Source: Cryptomeria japonica (Eukaryota > Streptophyta > Pinopsida > Cupressales > Cupressaceae). Taken from it: a DNA stretch of 64,000 nucleotides. The translations under genes and the position numbers were made by a program. The notes beneath the pieces were generated by a model that worked only from the letters and a program-made list of their open reading frames with translations, ran no database searches and had not been told where the DNA came from. Shown here in pieces: positions 46,877 to 59,665 of this stretch; the stretch's first letter is position 1; the number at the start of each line of letters is the position of its first letter. The stretch is taken from the NCBI RefSeq assembly GCF_030272615.1, contig NC_081411.1:210575744-210639743 (forward strand), read 5' to 3'.

Positions 46877-47068
46877 TCAGACTCGGGAAAAACAACTATG
46901 GCACAGCTTAAAACCTTCCATCCTGTAATAATTTTTTAACACTATTTACCACATGTCCATGTCCTCTTTCGCATAAAACAGGTTTTACATTTTAACTCGA
47001 AATTATATACAAGCAATTACACATGAAAAAAATTATATTATTTTAAACAATAAAAATATGCCAGTTGT

Positions 47069-47470
47069 TTATATCAATTATGTTTAAAAATTTATTGACA
47101 CACCTTTAAAAATAAAAGAATAAAATAATGTTATAATGTATTATTAATTGTAATTCATTTGAATTTAGTTTTTGATAAATTAATCGTATTAATTATTTTT
47201 ATTAAATTTTAATTGCTATCATTATTTTTCACATAATAATTAATATCAAATAATACATTATTTATTTATTAATTTCAATAAACAATGATATTAATATTAT
47301 TTATATCAATTATCTTTAAAAATTTATTGACACATCTTTAAAAATAAAAGAATAAAATAATGTTATAATGTATTATTAAGTGTAGTTCATTTAAATTTAG
47401 GTTTTGATAAATTAATTGTATTAATTATTTTTATTAAATTTTAATTGCTATCATTATTTTTCACATAATA
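47069..47470 (+). repeat. 232-bp tandem repeat, first unit and first 170 bp of the second
   Basis: Unit 1 is 47069-47300. Unit 2 starts at 47301, matches unit 1 closely for 170 bp (TTGACACA-CTTTAAAAATAAAAG through TTTTTCACATAATA), then is interrupted at 47471. The missing last 62 bp of unit 2 (AATATCAAATAATA... to AATGATATTAATATT) are found at 54153-54214. 170 plus 62 equals 232, so LINE C is the interruption. Confidence 0.88.
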
Positions 47471-47631
47471 AATTTTATATATATATATATATGTTAAGAG
47501 CTATCAGTACGGGGATAGCACCCTTGTATTGCATAAAAGGAACTATTACACGATACAAAAACTGCTATCTGCAGTGGGTACGACTACCTATTGGACGACA
47601 AACACAGACAGGGCATACTTGGTTATGCCTC

Positions 47632-48485
47632 TTACTGATCCCCATTGAGGGTTTGCATGATCACCCCAGCATATTCTCCAATGCTGATTACACTGGCCAT
47701 GTTCCCGTTCTGCACAGCGCACCTAGACACCTCCCACACATTTTCCCCAAATGTTCTCATCAGCTCTTTTAACTCTTCCCTTTTGACACGTCTACGCTCT
47801 GCCTGACTTATCTCACTAGCATCTGATTCATTGCCCTCCTCATTTTCACTCTCCTCTTCTTCTTCTTCTTCAGAGTCTGATGGCAAGAAGTAGCTCGGCT
47901 AGAAATAAGTCTTGAGAATGCTAATCCATTCATTTTCTGGTAGACTTAGGATGGAATCTGCAATGCTGTTACCGTTGACTGGCTTGACAAAACCACTCAG
48001 GATCTCCACTGCTCTTTCCCTGCACTCAATGATGTCGACCAATGGCATGAGCATGACTTCATAAACCGTGGCATCGCACCACTGACGATCAAAGTTAAGT
48101 GTGATCCCCACGAGTCCTTTGATCGCATCATAAACATAGGCCTCGGTGACAAATAAACTGCGAAGCTACACATCTAATGTTTCTTCACAGTTCATGCACC
48201 CAATGTTACCAAAGTAGGCCATAGGTCTCAGTCCTGCTCGGGCACTATCCAAAATGTGGACTCCTTCAAAGTGCCTTACTAACCATGCATTTGGCTCTTG
48301 CAAAGGTAAATAAAAAGACTTACAAACTCTAGAAGATTCTTATAGCCTAATCTAGATCCCACAGTTTGCAAGAATCTGCCATTCCATCAGATCTGCCTAT
48401 CCTCTATAAATCAGACCGCCATCGCTACATCTTTCAAGGGGTTGGCCTGTTCTCGATTCAATAATTCTATCATCTGTCCTTCAAC
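47632..48485 (-). pseudogene. Unidentified coding region behind LINE C ORF2 (about 280 codons)
   Basis: A single frame runs from about 48318 to 47632, broken only by two TAG codons (48166-48168 and 47899-47901). Upstream it continues, after one frameshift, to about 48485 through two TGA codons. Readable stretches: GRFLQTVGSRLGYKNLLEF, EPNAWLVRHFEGVHILDSAR, YFGNIGCMNCEETLDV, LFVTEAYVYDAIKGLVGITL, ATVYEVMLMPLVDIIECRER, then an acidic run (PSDSEEEEEEESENEEGNES), a basic helix (QAERRRVKREELKELMRTFG) and a hydrophobic end. I do not recognise the family. The tandem-repeat reference puts it within the inserted DNA. It may be an extra LINE ORF, a transduced host transcript, or an older nested insertion. 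Confidence 0.6.
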
Positions 48486-48539
48486 CGTAGGCCTAGTTCA
48501 AGGGTCATCATCCTACTCCGTCGCATTTCTTTATCGATA

Positions 48540-49182
48540 GGTCTTTTCTGCACAAGTCCGTAATCTCTGAACTTAGTATCTTGGGATCAACTAACACTTC
48601 TGCAGCATGTGAATTGACTCCTAAATTTGCTAATAGATCTGCTACTTGATTTCCCTCCCTATGAATATCTGATATTTAATATGGCTTAATTTCTTAGAGT
48701 AAGAACCGAATGCGAGGTAGCCATTTAGCTAGTTTCCAATTGAGTAACCTACCGGTAGTCACCCCATTTATAATTATCTGAGAATCTCCTTCAATTTGTA
48801 CATTAGTTAAACCTTTCTCTTTGCAGAGAACAAGTCCAGCCTCAAGGGCTCTTATTTCTTCTTCATTGTCGGTAGCGCAGCCAATATGGCCATATGTACC
48901 ACTCACCATATTTCCTTCCTCATTTCGAATGACTGCTCCAAAACTGGCCTGTCCCGGGTTACCTCTGTAGGCCCCATCAAAGTTAAGTTTTACCCAATTG
49001 CTATGCGGCTTCTCCCATCTGACCTCCTTCCCATTGATTCTTTTCTTGGGATGGTGGAATAAAGAATTTTTGAAGGACCAATTCCTTTCCATTTCCATGT
49101 CCCAATCATTGAATTTGAATTTTTTGACATTTTGTGATGTACCACAAATGACTTCTTCTATGCCTATCTTAAGATTGTCCAT
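48540..49182 (-). pseudogene. LINE C RNase H domain
   Basis: A plant-type RNase H at the end of ORF2: NFDGAYRGNPGQASFGAVIR (first Asp), EIRALEAGLVLC (Glu), IEGDSQIIINGV (second Asp). After a stop at about 48694 the frame continues to HREGNQVADLLANLG (last Asp) at about 48650-48610. All four catalytic acidic residues can be read, but two stops split the domain. RNase H removes element RNA after reverse transcription. Confidence 0.85.
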
Positions 49183-49581
49183 GATTATTTCTACTGGCTT
49201 GGCTGATTATTTGAATATTCATTTATTTATCTCTTTCCAGATATACCAAACAATCATTGTTGCACCAATCAACCATAGGATGCCCCATTTTGACTGACTA
49301 GATCTAGGCCATGCAATAAGGAAGTCTTTTAGAGTCATACTTCTAGTTGTAAATAGGCTAACCATTCCAAGGAACCAATCCCAACACCTCTAAGAAAACT
49401 TGCAATTGAAGAGTAGATGATCCACTGTTTCTTCCCCATTGTTGCATAACATGCACTAGCTTGGCCCTTGTATACCTATTGTTTTTAGCCTATCACCTGT
49501 GAGTATCCTCCCATTCACCGCAACCCATAGGAATGCCCCTGCCTTGGGCAGTACCCATTTGTTCTAGCACAACTTACTGGG

Positions 49582-52500
49582 CTAGTCCGGATTGAGGATT
49601 TTGTGCCTTTGGATTTTATCCCCCAGCCTAACACTGTACTCCCCTAACTTTGTTGCACACCAGAATAAGCTGCCTTCTTCATCTGATGCTAATATTGATC
49701 TGTTGTTAAGTAATTCTTTGAGTTTTTGGCACATTTGCGTACTGCCAATAGTTACCCTTTTCCAGGTCGTCATACCATGAGGCTCAGTACTCTCAAAATA
49801 GTTGGCAACTTGCATGCCAATAGTGGATTTGATAGTGTTGAACCAATCCTGATCTTCAAAGCACTCTGATAGCAGTAACTCCCCATCCCATGAGTCCCAC
49901 CAGAACTTGGCCCTATTACCATTGCCAATCTTCCAAGAAATGTGGTTCATTAATATGCCCCTACTGTCCCAAAGAAAATTCCAAGTGGGAGAGCCCCTGT
50001 CTGTGTCTATAATTGTGAAGATACGATCAGAATTGTTTGAGTCCAAATACTTTTTCTGAAAGATCCTGCACCATAATTTATTGGGGCTTTTGTACATCTT
50101 CCAAGACAGCTTCACTCCAAGTGCCAAGTTTTGCATACTCATTTTTCTCAACCCTGCACCTCCATCCTCTTTCCGCATGCACATTGTATCCTAGTTAATC
50201 AAAGGTATCTTCTTATGATCCTTAGCACCATCCCAAATAATTTTTTTTAAAAACCTATTTAATTTCTCTCTAGCCAAACTGGGCATTTGAAAGCATTGCA
50301 TACTATAGATTGGAATTGCTGATAGCACGAATTTAATCATTAATAATCGTCTAGCTTGAGTAAGCCATCTATTCTTCCATTTCTCCAATTTAATCTTATA
50401 AGAATTAAGTACATCCTCCCAAATATGTGATTTCCTACAACCCATGTTAATTCTGATCCCAAGATATTTGAGGGGCAGATCAACAATTTTTAAGCCAAGC
50501 AAGTGCGAAATGCAGTTCTGTAACAATTTTTCTGTGTTAAAAAAGAAAATTTGTGACTTATCCATATTCATTAACTGACCTGACAGATTCAAATATTCCT
50601 CTAATACCTCTCTAATTCCTTTGGCTTCTTTCATTATTGCTTCACCAAACAAGATAGTGTCATCCGCAAATTGAGAATGGGTAATGGGCTCTATCGATCT
50701 ATGAACTTGTATACCTTTCCAATGATAGACAGATTGCTTGGTTTTGATTAAATTGCTAAGGACTTCTGCCATGAGAACAAAGAGGGCCAGAGATAAAGGT
50801 TCCCCTTGCCTCAATCCATTGGTAGCTTTAAAGAAGCCACAAACTGCACCATTGACAAGCATCGAAAAGCTAACCGTCAAGATGCAAAAACTAACACAAT
50901 CTATCCATTCCTTTGGAAAACCACAACAGCCAAGAACCTTAATCAAGAATTTCCAAACTACCTTATCATAAGCTTTTGTAACATCAAGCTTAATGATCAT
51001 ACCTTTTGATTTCTCTTTATGGATGGAGTGCATGACTTCGGAAACTAAAATAATGTTGTCCGCTAACTCTCTTCCGGGGGTAAACCCATTCTGATTTTCT
51101 GAGATGAGGTGAGGTAAGAGCTTCTTCAGTCTATTGGCCATTGCTTTTGAGATGATTTTGTATATGGTATTGCATAATGATATGGGCCTAAGATCGTGCA
51201 TTGAAGTGCAATCCTATTTTTTGGGAATTAAAGCAATGACTATTATTCATCTCTCTTACAAACTTCCCTCTTTTCCTGAATTCTTCTACAACCAACTAGA
51301 TATCATATCCTAGAAAGTCCCAACACTTCTGATAAAACTCAGCTGTCATATCATTCGATCCTGGTGCCTTGTGAGGATGGAGCTCAAAAGTGGCCCTTTT
51401 GACTTCTTCTAGGGAGTATGGTTCACAAAGTATTTTAGCCTCCTCCACACTTACCAACTTGTGCATAAGATTAGGGAGCCCGTTATCCGGCATATCTCCG
51501 ACCTGACAAAAATTGCCTAGTAATTTAACAAAATAGTTGAGTGCCACATGCTCTAACTCAGCCTCAGTGCTTCTCAAAATACCTCCACCATCCAAGATAG
51601 CAGTAATTTTATTTTTGTTTCTTCTGACTTTTGAAGTTGCATGGAAAAATTTTGTATTACAATCTCCCTCAGCAACCCATAATGCTCTTGATTTATCTCG
51701 CCAATATACTTCTTCTCTGTTTAGAAGTTCTGCATACTATGCCTTAAGGAGTTTTTCCTTCAAGTAGTCTTCCCTGACCATCCCTACTAGCATGACTCAA
51801 TTGTTGATTTCTTCCAATTCTTCCTCTATTCGATTTTTTTCAGAGAATATATTCTTGAATGAGGATTTGTTCCAGAGTTTTATATTGTTTTTGATATATT
51901 GAATTCTCTTTACAAAATAGAAGCTAGGGGAGCCCAAAAAAGAGTTTCTTTCCAGCCACCATGTTTTGAGTAAATCAATGAATTTAGGGTCCCTCCACCA
52001 CATACTCTAAAATTTGAAGTAATTTTTGTTCTTATCAACTTCATGATTAATTGACAAAGTAATCGGGAGATGATCCGATCTAGCTTGCGGGATGATTTTA
52101 GTGTCAATGGAGAAGCTACCATTAATCCACCATTCCCCCACAAAAAAGTGATCTAATCTTTTAGAAATTTATGAAAATTTAAGCCTTCTATTGGTCCAGG
52201 TGAACTTACCATTCTTCGAAATAACATCCACCACTTGACAGTTCAAAATGAACTCTCTGAAGTCTTCCATTACTCTAGTGCTCTTCCTCAACCCTCCTTC
52301 CTTGTCATTGATATCTAAAATTGCATTGAAGTCCCCAGCCAAGATTACCTTATGCATTTCTAATAACTGCAATTGCTCATATATCTCTGTCCATAATCTT
52401 AGCTTTTCATCTGTCTTAATCGGCCCATATGTATTAAACAGAGGAAAGCCAAAACCTCCTAGTTTCTACATAATGTTGCATGCCATCCAAAACTCGTTGG

Positions 52501-52750
52501 ACTCTAATGGGATCACCTCAATAACCTTTGAGTTTCACAAAATTCCAAGACCTCTAGCAGATCCTCTAGCATCTTGAAATAGTCCTTCCCATTTATTGCA
52601 AAATTTTATGAATTCGGCCACCTTATGACCATTCAATTTAGTTTCCTGAAGTAAGATCATCTCAAACTCTATCTTGGCCAAAGATCTTTTGACCAAGCAT
52701 CTTTTGTCAGGGGTTGTTAAGCCCCTAACATTCCAAGATGAGATTTTCAT
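49582..52750 (-). pseudogene. LINE C ORF2: endonuclease, reverse transcriptase, zinc-finger region
   Basis: Starts MKISSWNVRGLTTPDKRC. Endonuclease residues are kept: Glu in LLQETKLNG, Asp in LAGDFNAILD, and SDHLPITLS near the end. RT motifs include LHPHKAPGSNDMTAEFYQKC, LRPISLCNTIYKIISKAMAN, MIIKLDVTKAYDKVVW, LRQGEPLSLALFVLMAEVL and FADDTILF (box FADD). The 49582-50184 part carries the L1 C-terminal region (GGAGLRKMSMQNLALGVKLS, WWDSWDGELLL). The frame is the same through most of the length but is cut by stops (for example at about 51296, 51797, 52169 and 52535) and a shift near 51201. It is the best-preserved LINE ORF2 here. Confidence 0.92.
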
Positions 52751-52842
52751 TTCTGTCCAAGGGAGGGGCTGCCTCCCTTGGAATTCTTCATGTATTCCAG
52801 AACGCTAACGATACCTTTCTCTGATGCTTTTTCTTCTCTGAT

Positions 52843-54146
52843 CTATTTATGGCTTTTCCTACCTTTAACCCCTTTTTCTCTGCCCAGGAGGGTATTAGCT
52901 AATTGACTAATGCATCTAGGGCCTAGGCTATCCAAGACATCATCTTCACCCTCCCAGTCTGAACTACTCCCTTCAGTATCGCTTGTGCATTCTTCGGCAA
53001 TGTTTACAACCTGAGAGCCTAGCATAGGAGAGAAAATTTGGCTTGGTATAGCCGCTCCTTCAACATTATTGATTTTTGATTCCATCTGATAGGGTTGAGG
53101 GTTAGGATCAAGAAGCATCCTAGCGTTAGGCAATGATTTTATCTCAGGAGACTTCTATCTCTGCTCATTTACTTTCTTTAACCATATTGCCTTTTCCTTA
53201 TCTTCTTTCCTCTGCCTAGTATTATAAGCCCCATGCACAAAAATTTTGCAAGTTTTGGTTTGATGGGTTTTACTTCCACATCTTTGGCACACATAAATTT
53301 CTTTCTCAATTTCAATGCCCCGTTTCCATATTCCATTGGCCATTCTAAGATTTATAAGGGAAGGAATCTGTTTGGCCGCTGCAATTTTCATCCTAGCATA
53401 TATATATGAATCATTTTCAATGATTTCTTCATCAATCTCTAGAATGGTACCGAGCGTTTGCCCAATTTTCTCAAGGCATGAGTCCCCCCAATATTCGATT
53501 GGGAGATTATACAGTTTGATCCATACCAGAGTTTCATAGACTGTGAATTTCAGCGGGTTAAAATCAGGTGTCCACGACTGGATGTAGAGTGGCAAATTAT
53601 CAAAAATAAAATAAAATTCGAACTTAGAATTTGATCCCTTATTCCTTTCTTTTTGAAGATTGCCACAAATAAGCCTTTTGGTAGAAATTTCACCACAACT
53701 TGACTACCCCAATTGTCTTTTACCCATGGGTTAATGTTTCACCTAGATTTCTTCAGCCCAATGATTCTAGCAATAACTGTGAGATCTTCCCAAATACCTT
53801 TGTCATCAATAACTTCCTCTGTTAAATCAATCTCAACCCGTCTCACCGAGTTGCTTCCTTCCATGGTGTTCTGATTTGGGTCATCATCCTTCTCCTCTGA
53901 GATTTCATCGTTATTGCAACATGTGTGTTTTGGTCCCTGATTATTCCATTCATCCTCCAAAATTTGCCTCTTAGTTTGTCTGTCTGCTAGTTGTTTCTTT
54001 TCATCTCCCTTAACCTTGCCATGTATGCGGTCATAAGCCTGTTGCTGAATATTGTCCCCAACCGAATGACTCCTGAATACTTCCCTCTGTGATTCGCAAT
54101 TTGTCCTCTGCCTTTCGCGCTCGCCCTGCTCTACCTCGCTCACCAT
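52843..54146 (-). pseudogene. LINE C ORF1 (DUF4283-like domain and zinc knuckle)
   Basis: N-terminal 135 residues are very polar and acidic (EISEEKDDDPNQN, VRRVEIDLTEEVIDDKG). After a stop near 53739 and a frameshift near 53600 the DUF4283-like part continues (WTPDFNPLKFTVYETLVWI, NLPIEYWGDSCLEKIGQTLG, IEIEKEIYVCQRCG). The zinc knuckle reads C-x2-C-x4-H-x4-C (CQRCGSKTHQTKTC), with all four ligands kept. A third part (53133-52843) is acidic with a basic end, parallel to the other LINE ORF1 tails. Confidence 0.85.
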
Positions 54147-54152
54147 TTCTAA

Positions 54153-54214
54153 TATAATATCAAATAATATATTATTATTTATTTATTTATTTTAATAAAC
54201 AATGATATTAATAT
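54153..54214 (+). repeat. Last 62 bp of the interrupted tandem-repeat unit
   Basis: Matches 47239-47300 (AATATCAAATAAT, TTTATTTATT, AATAAACAATGATATTAATA). Completes unit 2 on the far side of LINE C. Confidence 0.85.
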
Positions 54215-54595
54215 TGTCAAATTTGATTTCAATTATATTAATTTATAATATTTTATTTAAAATATAAAAAAATCAAAGAAATATTGATAATCTAATTATT
54301 ACTATTTTTTAATATGTACAAGCATTTCATATCAAATTTTAAAATAAAAAAACTAATTTATAATTAATTATAAAATCCAAGTGATAATATTTAATATCAT
54401 ATTTTATTAAAATAAAAAAATTTAAAAATTAAATTAAATAATTTGATATTAACTATTAACTACATTGATCATAGTGAAAAATAATTATAATAATTGAAAT
54501 TTTATAATAAAAAAAATAATTTGATTAATTTATAAAAAAGTAGATTATAATAAATTATAATTAATAATTATAAATTATTATCTTCCATATCTCTT
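54215..54595. other. AT-rich spacer between two head-to-head LINEs
   Basis: About 90% A+T, no frames. It separates the 5' ends of LINE C (minus) and LINE D (plus). Confidence 0.6.
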
Positions 54596-54607
54596 GTTTA
54601 GAGAGCG

Positions 54608-56412
54608 ATGGCAAATGGAAGCTCTTGGCATGGTTTCAGAAGACATGAAGGCTTTTGTTACAGAGGTGGGTTAGATCAGAAATGGTCGTTGAATAGAAAT
54701 TGGAACCGTGGTAACTTCAGAGATGACCGATCAAGGTTTAGAAGACAATCTTGGCCATGGAAGGGTCCGAAGACCTCTCAAAAAAGAAGGCTATCAATGG
54801 GAGCAACCATGAAAAATAACAAGGAATGGAAAAAAGCAAGATTTGATGGCTATGTCGCTTTAAACAACAGGCAATAGATAGATTTAAAATGGTGTAGGAG
54901 AAGTTTTTGGAGGCCAAAACCCTTGGCGGAAGATTTACAGTAGAGTTTTAGACATAGAGATTTCTAATGAGGAATGGAGTGAAAATATTAGATTTCTCAA
55001 TGAACATGCTCTTTTCTTGAAACGGGGGGGTGCATGGTTGTCTTTCTCTAAGATTAGAAAGTGGTGTGTTTCCATCTGGAGTGATGGGGTGGAGCTTAAA
55101 ACGTTAGAAAATGGCTTCCTTTTAGTTATGTGTCCCTCTTCTCAGGACATGAACTGGATTTTGGATAATGACCCCTTCGTTATGGATGGGAAAGGATTTA
55201 ATATCATCAAGTGGAAACCAAAATTTAACCTAAAGACATAGATCATCAATAGGGTTCCAATATGGCTTAAACTTCCAAGTCTACCTCAAGAATACAAGGA
55301 TATAGAAACCCTAAGGAGAATAGGTGAAAGTCTAGGGGTTTTTTAGAAAAGCAAAATAATTTATTGATTCTTTGAACCTCAGCATGAATTTGCGAATTTG
55401 CATAGAATTGAATCTGGTTCATAATATACCAGACACCCTATAAATTAAAAAATGATCGAGTATTTGCATTCAAAAGGTGGTGCTAGAAGATTTGATGGAG
55501 TCATGCCCAGACTGCAAATCCTTTGTTCACCCAAAAGGGGATTGCAAAATAGGGGATAAAGGGAATCTCAAAGAACATAATTTTTTGGCTGAGGAAATTA
55601 TAAGGCTATCAGAATCTAATGGTTGGGAACATCAGTTGGAATCTTTGGACTAGGGTGTCCTTCAGAACCACAAATAGGGAAGTGCATTAGAGCATGACAT
55701 AATCCATACAATAGGGTTTATGAAAGAGCTTATAGATGAAATGTTTTATTCAGAGTCCTCTACAATGGGTTTGGAGTCCTTTTTAGTTGTCCGCATGATA
55801 GAATCCCTGGTTGGGGAGACCAGCCATCAAGAAAATGATCCTTAAAGGAAGAATTCGGAGAAGCTTAAAGATAAGAACACCTGGGCTACTGAAGTTGGTT
55901 ATAGTGCTCCAGATAAAATCATAGAGGAGAAACATACTCGGGATGTTGATTACCTAAAACATGTTGATGATTATATATCAAACGAGATCCAATCTAACTA
56001 TAAAGGTGATGAAGAAGAGACAATATCCCCAGAGACTCAAGCAGAAGACATGGACAGGGGATTCACAAGAGATGATCAATTGCGGTCATAAATTCAAGAC
56101 AACAGGGCAACCTTACAAACACTTCCTAATGGTCAAGCACTAGAAGAAATGGTTTTCAAAGACATTCAAATTTATCCCATTCAAAATTTAGAGGCATCTT
56201 TTGAAGGATTTAAAGATAGTGGAGGGGATTTGATATCATCATATTCAGAGGGAGATTTATCTGATACCCCAGAGGGGGAGGATGAACTAGGTTTACTTTC
56301 CCTTGGAGGGGATCTAGAAAAGAGATGTCTGGAAATGACATTAGCTCAAAATGCTAAAGTGAAAGTCGGGGAAAAGAAGGAAAGAGGACCTAAATCCAAT
56401 AGAGTTAGATAG
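54608..56412 (+). pseudogene. LINE D ORF1, heavily broken
   Basis: N-terminus MANGSSWHGFRRHEG is Arg/Trp/Gly-rich (54608-54877). A DUF4283-like core is readable at 55017-55330 (AWLSFSKIRKWCVSIW, LVMCPSSQDMNWILDNDPF, FNLKT, VPIWLKLPSLPQEYKDIETL). The C-terminal part at 56149-56412 is acidic, then basic (SSYSEGDLSDTPEGEDELG). No intact zinc knuckle was found. Many stops separate these pieces. Confidence 0.75.
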
Positions 56413-56474
56413 GAAATTGTAGGAAGTGTTGCCGGCCAGAGTAAGATTAGACTTAGATTGTGAAGGGACGTGGT

Positions 56475-59400
56475 CTCTCTTTTCGTGGAATGACAAGGGT
56501 TGTACAATGCCCCTGAAAAGGTTAGACTGACCAAGAGATGTCTTGATCAGTTTTGCCTAGATCCTATTTGTTTGTAGGAAACTAAAATTAAGTTAGAAGA
56601 TTTTGATACCTTTTAGAGTAGATTCAAAAAATGGAAATGTGTTTTAGTGGAAGCTCAGGGAGCTTCGGGTGGTTTAGCTATTTTATGGAATGACTCCTTA
56701 GTGGAGGTCACAATCATGACATAGGGAAATTGGTGGCAATTGGTGAGAATTTATTCTAAACAACTACATATGCATGTGTATATATGATCAATGTTTATGG
56801 TCCAAACAACACTAATTTGAAAAAATAGCTATCGATTGATTTATCTAAGTGTCTTAAATAGGATACTAATAACCCTTTTATTATATGTGGTGACTTTAAT
56901 GCCTTGGTCAGACCTTCAGATAAAATGGGTGGCATTGGCTTGAATAGACAGAGTAATAAAGACTTCAATTCCTTTATCACAAAATCAGGCTTAGTTGAGA
57001 TTCATTTTAAGACTGGTGAATACACATGGACCAATAGAAGAAGCGATTTTTAAAAAAAAGTGGAAATACTTGATAAGTTTTTCATATCCGATGATTGGTT
57101 ATCTAGTACTTGGACGTGCATTACAAATATTCTTCCTTTCACGGGATCGGATCATTATCTCATACGTATCTGTGTACAAGATGAAAAATCCCTAGATAAA
57201 TGTCCTTTCAAATTTGAAGCAATGTGGCTTAGGGAAAACAACCTTAGATCTTTGTTGGAGGCTTGGTGGAAACATGTTCTGAAAAAGATTGGAAACAAAT
57301 TTTTCACTTTCTTTAAAAAACTTCAATTTGTTAAAGAATAACTAAAGAAATGGAATAGAGAATCTTTCAAAAAAGAATTTAACGAGAAATTGAAATTAGA
57401 AGAAGAGTTAAAACAACTACATGAACAAATTATTCTACAAGGAATGGACGAAGTCTCCTTTTTGAAAGAGAAGGAGCTTAACAAGGTGTACTCTGAAATT
57501 TTAGATAGAGAGGAATCATTTTGGAGATAGAAACCCTGTGAAACTTGGCTGAAGGAAGGTGATAGAAACACCAAATTTTTCCACACATTAGTTAAGGTGA
57601 GTAGAACTTATAATATTATCTATTCAATTAAGAATGTGGAGGGAGACCTACTAATAGATCAAGAATCCATTAACGGGGAGGCCATTAGTCACTTTTTGAA
57701 GTCTTTCAATGGAGAAGTGTTATTAGACCAGGATCTATAGTCCATCATGGACATCATCCCCACCTGTGTGAAGGAACAACATAATAGGATGTTATTGAGT
57801 GTTGTGTCAATGGAGGAGGTGAAATTTGCGGTTTTTGATATGGGCTCTGATAAATCTCTAGGACCGGATGCTTTCCCTGTCCTCTTTTTTCAAAAATTCT
57901 AGGACATTTTGGCTAATGATTTATGGGAAGTTGTGGAGGAATCAAGAAAAGGCGACTTTGTCCTTAAGGGTTTCAATAACATATTCATAGCCCTAATATC
58001 AGAAAAGTAGAATATCTCTACTTTCAATTATTTCAATCTTATATCCCCATGTAATACGATCTACAAAGTAATTTCATAGGTGATAGCAAATAGATTGAAA
58101 TAAATTTTGGAGGAGGTTATTTTCCTGGAATAGAGCGGGTTTGCACCTAGAAGATCCATCTACAAAAGAATCATCTTAACACATGAGGCAATCCATTCCA
58201 TTCAACTTTCAAAAAGGGAGAAAATGATGATAAAATTGGACATCAAAAAATCTTATGATGAGGTAAATAGGGATTTTATTTTAAAAGTCCTAGCTAAATT
58301 TGGTTTTGATCCAATTTGGGTAGCTTGGGTAGACAGTTGTATCAATAACTCATGCTTATTTGTTCTCATCAATGGTAGCCCTAAGGGTTTCTCTCTTTCA
58401 AACAAAGGTTTAAGATAGGGGGATCCCTTATCCCATTTTCTATTTATAATAATGGTGGAGGTTTTGGGGAGATTTATCTCTAAAGAGTGTAGAGCAGGCT
58501 GTTGGAAGGGGGTGTTGATTGCAGATGGGGTGGAACCACCTACTCACCTTCAATTTGTAGATGACACATTCTTGGCTGGAGAGGCATCGGCACGAACAAG
58601 TGTTAGCTCAAAGAGTGAACTGCATCAAATTGAAGATTTTTTTGTTTAACTCAGAACCTTTCAAATAAAGGGACATTAGTGGGATACTTAGCATGAAATT
58701 GGGAAACCTACCAGGCAAGTTCCTAGGCATGTCTCTCTTTGGAGCAGAAAATAAATCAACTCTATTGAAAAATTTGGTGGAGAGCTATTTCAGCAGACTT
58801 GAGGGGTGCAAAAGTAAATGGTTGACATTGGCTGGTAGAATTCTAATGCTTTAAACGGTTGTCTTGGCTAGTCCCATATTTTCAATGACGTACCTCAAAA
58901 TCCCAATTAAAATCATAAATGTGATTAAACAGAGAATGAGGAAATTTTTCTGGAATGGAGCTAATGAGAAGGATAAAATCCCTTTATTGGCTTGGGAAAA
59001 AGTTTGTAGATCGAAGTTGAAGGGGGGTGTAGGACTCAGGAATTCGCTAACTATGAATGAGGCTCTTTGAGAAAGACTTTCTTGGAGCATTTATGCTAAT
59101 CCAAACCAGATATGGGTTAAGGTTGTGAGGGCTAAATATTTGGACTCAACGAAGAACCACAAAATTTTCACAATCAAAAATCCACCCAAAGGATCTGCAA
59201 TATGGAATTTCATAGTGAGTAGTAGAAAAGTCCTGATAGATCATCTAACATGGCATATTGGAAATGAAAGTTTAGCTAAATTTTAGGATGACTCATGGGC
59301 TTCTTATCCTCTAATAAAAGATATGGCTGACTTTTCAGATATAAAAACACAACTATATAGTATTTGGGGTGACAGGGTCAAAGATTATTTGGAGGTTAAA

Positions 59401-59665
59401 CAAGGCCCTTTGGGCGAGGATTGGTGTTGGAAATATCTATCAAACACGGGGCTTTTAGAGAATCAACAATTGCTTTTAAAATATATTTTAGTTCAGAGGA
59501 AGATTTATATCGCAAAAGAATAGGATATAGTGGTTTGGTGTGGATCCAAGGATGGTAAATATTCAGTAAAATTAGGTTATCAGATTTTGGAAGGAATGGT
59601 GAAAGATTGTTCGAAAGTGAATAATTTAATTTGGCGCAAACATTGTCTACCCAATGCAGGAGTTT
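56475..59665 (+). pseudogene. LINE D ORF2, first part (endonuclease, RT, start of zinc-finger region)
   Basis: Endonuclease text: KRCLDQFCLDPICL, stop in place of Gln, ETKIKLEDFDTF, GGLAILWNDSLVEV, INVYGPNNTNLKK, IICGDFNALVRPSDKMGG, GSDHYLI. RT text: SLGPDAFPVLFFQKF, LISPCNTIYKVIS, MMIKLDIKKSYDEVN, a G-rich QGDPLSH-like block with TAG for Gln (58417), and FVDDTFLAG, where the polymerase box is FVDD, not FADD. Zinc-finger region: IKIINVIKQRMRKFFWNGAN, then HCLPNAGVF, where the insertion begins. Over a dozen stops. Confidence 0.88.

Larger units (their letters stand above)
47471..54152 (-). mobile_element. LINE C (L1 type with RNase H and an extra 3' coding region)
   Basis: The borders come from the interrupted tandem repeat, giving an insert of about 6.68 kb. 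Minus-strand order: ORF1 54146-53155 and a further part to 52843, endonuclease from 52750, reverse transcriptase to about 50191, zinc-finger region, RNase H to about 48540, and then an unidentified coding region 48485-47632 and a 3' leader-like end with a TA run (47475-47491). ORF1 starts within a few bases of the 5' border, so the 5' end is either natural or only slightly truncated. Confidence 0.9.
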
